From assembly GCF_040581485.1 (NCBI RefSeq), contig NC_090134.1, positions 434,001-498,000 on the forward strand: a stretch of 64,000 bases of DNA, given 5' to 3'. The notes beneath the pieces were generated by a model. The model had not been told where the DNA came from and did no database searches. It saw nothing but the letters and a program-made list of their open reading frames with translations. The position numbers were made by a program, and so were the translations under genes. Positions 61,296 to 64,000 of this stretch are shown one piece after another. Source of the DNA: Linepithema humile (taxonomy: Eukaryota; Arthropoda; Insecta; Hymenoptera; Formicidae). The stretch's first letter is position 1, and each line of letters opens with the position of its first letter.

Positions 61296-64000
61296 GAGTG
61301 CACGGGTCTTTTGAATAAACTCATTCGCATTATTGAAAAACGTTTGCACAGAATTGATAATAGAAACACTGCCAAGCACTAAAGTTTAAATTTAAACATC
61401 TGCTGCAATTACAGATATTTAGCCGGAATATTTTGGAAAAATGTTTCCGCCTTCTTTTATTTCTATTTTTTATTTTTATTTTATTTTCTATGCGGAGTAG
61501 CAAGATTTTGAGATGCGTCGACGCGGGAATCGATCCGAGCACAATCGCGTGCGGTAAATATCGTATATCGTGTACTGTGTATGCCGGTATCGCCCTCGTC
61601 ATCATCATTTTCGCCCACGCGTTTATAAATCGCTCTCGTGCTACGCGCGATTCGGGATCTTTCCTGTTTGTTATGGAAAAGAAGAGAGGCCGAGCCCCTG
61701 CCGCATCGTCGCCTGCGTCGCGTCGAATCGTCGCCTGCGCACTTCCTGCAACGCGCTGCGCTAACTTCCTTGTCGAGGTACGCCGCATTCATTCTAGTTA
61801 GAGCTCACGACCGGCCATCGGCCATTATACATATATCTCGGCTGATTTGAATTTAACGGTCGCCGCTATTGTGCGTACACGCGCGCCCACAGTCCGACCT
61901 CCCGTTTGTCCCTATTTTCCTTTTTTCTTATTTCACAACGGAATAACCCGCACGACGATCCGATTGCCAATATTACATTTGCTACTATTGAAGATTTAAC
62001 GGCGGCGATGCATCCTGTCGTACATGTTGTGCACATGTATACTCGTAAAATATTGAAGTTGCCTATGTTATATTATGTTATCTATGTTTTGTCGTATGTA
62101 AAAATTTTCCGCTTTTGCTATTTGAACGCGCAGAGAAGAAAAGAAAATATGTTTATTATGCAATATTAAGAATTTTAATACGAAATAAAGAAGCATTAAT
62201 GAGCAATCAGTCTATTGGCAAAACATTTATACGTATAATTGTACGTAAAAATTGTTTAACAAATCCCAAAATATACATTCTTAAGACTTTAAGAGTTCAC
62301 TAATAAAACGAAAGTTTCTCTGGACGCAGTATTGCAGCAGCGGCGACGCATAAATGTGCACAAGGCATATAAATTCTAAAAGCAAAATTTTCCCTCTTTT
62401 ATGCGCCGTAAAATACAAATTGGCTCCAACGGTAGCGAGAAAGCGATGAGAAAGGCGGATCTGAGTTTTCTCTGTAAAGAGCAACCAAACTTTGTATACA
62501 AATTTCTTAATTAAATTTTTTTTTTGTTCAAGTGAGCGATGTTGCTTTTTATGCCTCGCGTTTGTGCGGGCGAAACTGAATCATTTTTTGTCTCCCTTCA
62601 TTTTCTGAAACAAAGCTACGTACAACGTGTGTACATATGCATGCGCGTGTCCCTTCATATATATTCCTGGAGCACAATTAAATCTCGAATAAAGAAAAAT
62701 ATAAAAAAAACCGATTTATTTTTATTGAAGTTTGCTCTCTTATGGCTCGCAATATTCTATTCACTATTTTATATATTACTCACGCGAACACATTTACTCG
62801 ATTGTTTTCCTTCCTTCTTTAGTAAAGCAGATACAAGGCAATGCACTTGTATACGCTTTAGAGAATACAGCGCGCGTATCGAAGCTGAGATAGCGTCGAT
62901 AAACAGTTCAAGCCGCGATAAGTCGACAAATTTACCGCTCTTCGCGATCCAAACTAATTGTGATAATATTTTTTTGATATCTCTCATATATCTCTCAATA
63001 AAATATATTTGCTTCTGCCTTGCTTGCTTTCGATAAACAATTTGGAAATTCATTCACGTGACCGGCGGCGGTGAATGTAATCGCGTGCACTCACGCGGGT
63101 ATCGGGCACGCCGAATTATCATAATGCCGTATATCGCTACGACGCACCGCTTCCTAAATAAACATTTGCGTCCGGCGACGTATTCGCATAATCTATTCGC
63201 ACGTGATCTCCATACACACGTCGTGCACACCGCACCGGTCGACGCGGCACTGCCGGTCTCTTTGTTTACCGATTAGATCGCAGCCTCAAAGTGCATTGCG
63301 GTATAGCTTGTGATCCCGACCGGATTGCGAGGCTCATTAACGATAGCGATTTTCCTCGAATCAATATTCCACCTGACTTGACTTCATCTCACTTGGTAAA
63401 CAACTAATGCGATAAGATATTCTCAAATTTCCTGTGCTAATATTAATGTGAGCCAATCGGAAGTAATTACAATCGCGATTATTCAGTTAGTTGATATAGA
63501 TAGAACGCATTCCAAATATTCTTTTGGACCGGAAATATATCAAGAATGATCGCACGAAAGATTTTTCTCGGCCTTATAAATTACTATCATAAGAAATCGC
63601 TTAATATATTTACTTTCTTTTCTTTGCTCGCACTAATTTAATTTCTAAAATTTTGCAGAATTTGTTTGTTAAACATTGTGTGTACAGCCTTGCAAACATA
63701 AGTGCAGTCTACGAGTCGGCCTTGCAGGATATTCAAAAATAGTTCGTAGAGTAAACATGCTATTAGAACTTTCTCAGGTAAATCGCGAAAAGGTTAATTA
63801 CCAACGCAGCTGTAATCCGGGTTTCGCGATGGCGTAAGTACACGCGGGGAATAATTAAAGCGCGCGGTATCCCGCTGCTTTTATGCACTCGCCGACCGAT
63901 TCGCGGCACAACAGGGCGCCGCCAGTTTCTTTCGTCGCGCTGCCGTGCACGAACGAACGACCGTAATGCACATCATCAGCCAGGCAGCGATGTAATCGCC
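61296..64000. other. Non-coding stretch to the window end, no gene recognised
   Basis: This is balanced to about 61970, AT-rich to about 63060, then CpG-rich to about 63300 and mixed. The longest non-repeat frame of the window lies here (62539-63036 plus, 165 codons, two hydrophobic segments). Overlapping frames of 152 and 122 codons at 61330-61801 lie on opposite strands. None shows a recognisable domain and all are within chance expectation. Confidence 0.55.

Noticed and set aside
61505..61580. GGATCGATTCC on the minus strand resembling a B box
   Set aside because: No matching A box or cloverleaf.
61330..61801. 152-codon minus and 122-codon plus frames
   Set aside because: They overlap on opposite strands, include lysine/arginine-rich low complexity from AT-rich sequence, and match no family.

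Overview
This window looks like non-coding DNA from an insect nuclear genome, most plausibly a hymenopteran such as an ant. That placement is an inference from style. The sequence is AT-rich but keeps many CpG dinucleotides. It carries many (GA)n/(CT)n tracts plus (CA)n, (AT)n and (ACG)n microsatellites. There are no bacterial-type gene arrays, no ribosome-binding sites and no long open frames. The longest frame free of a simple repeat is 165 codons, which is close to chance over six frames and 64 kb. I recognise no protein domain, tRNA, rRNA, snRNA or CRISPR array. The window could be intergenic or lie inside a very large intron; the sequence alone does not decide this.

Layout: the whole window alternates between strongly AT-rich stretches of a few hundred bases (homopolymer runs, short tandem motifs) and more balanced, CpG-rich stretches of 0.3-1 kb. 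Simple repeats punctuate it. The most striking is a perfect (CT)n tract of about 347 bp at 55755-56101. Paired (GA)n tracts lie at 39081-39309, and compound (GC)n(GT)n and (GT)n(AT)n tracts lie at 19871-19921 and 45344-45406. Mobile-element traces are sparse: a 187-bp element with terminal inverted repeats and flanking TA at 26800-26986, a degenerate repeat family at 2898-3297, a possible cut-and-paste transposon end near 3862, and a possible piggyBac-type end at 61248. Two local duplications of unknown origin lie at 41372-41697 and 49181-49860.

Several CpG-rich blocks look like candidate cis-regulatory DNA. These are a homotypic cluster of TAATCGC motifs built around a 16-bp palindrome (28062-28159), an inverted pair of TTAATCCC sites (17401-17428) close to a 20-bp palindrome (17205-17224), a TAAT-dense block at 51420-51900, and a block with abutting homeodomain and octamer-like motifs at 29210-29290. 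Short strong hairpins at 13449-13500, 20137-20207, 30378-30405 and 61261-61295 are possible structured-RNA seeds. I found no convincing new biological system. The regulatory-type clusters and the two local duplications are the best leads.
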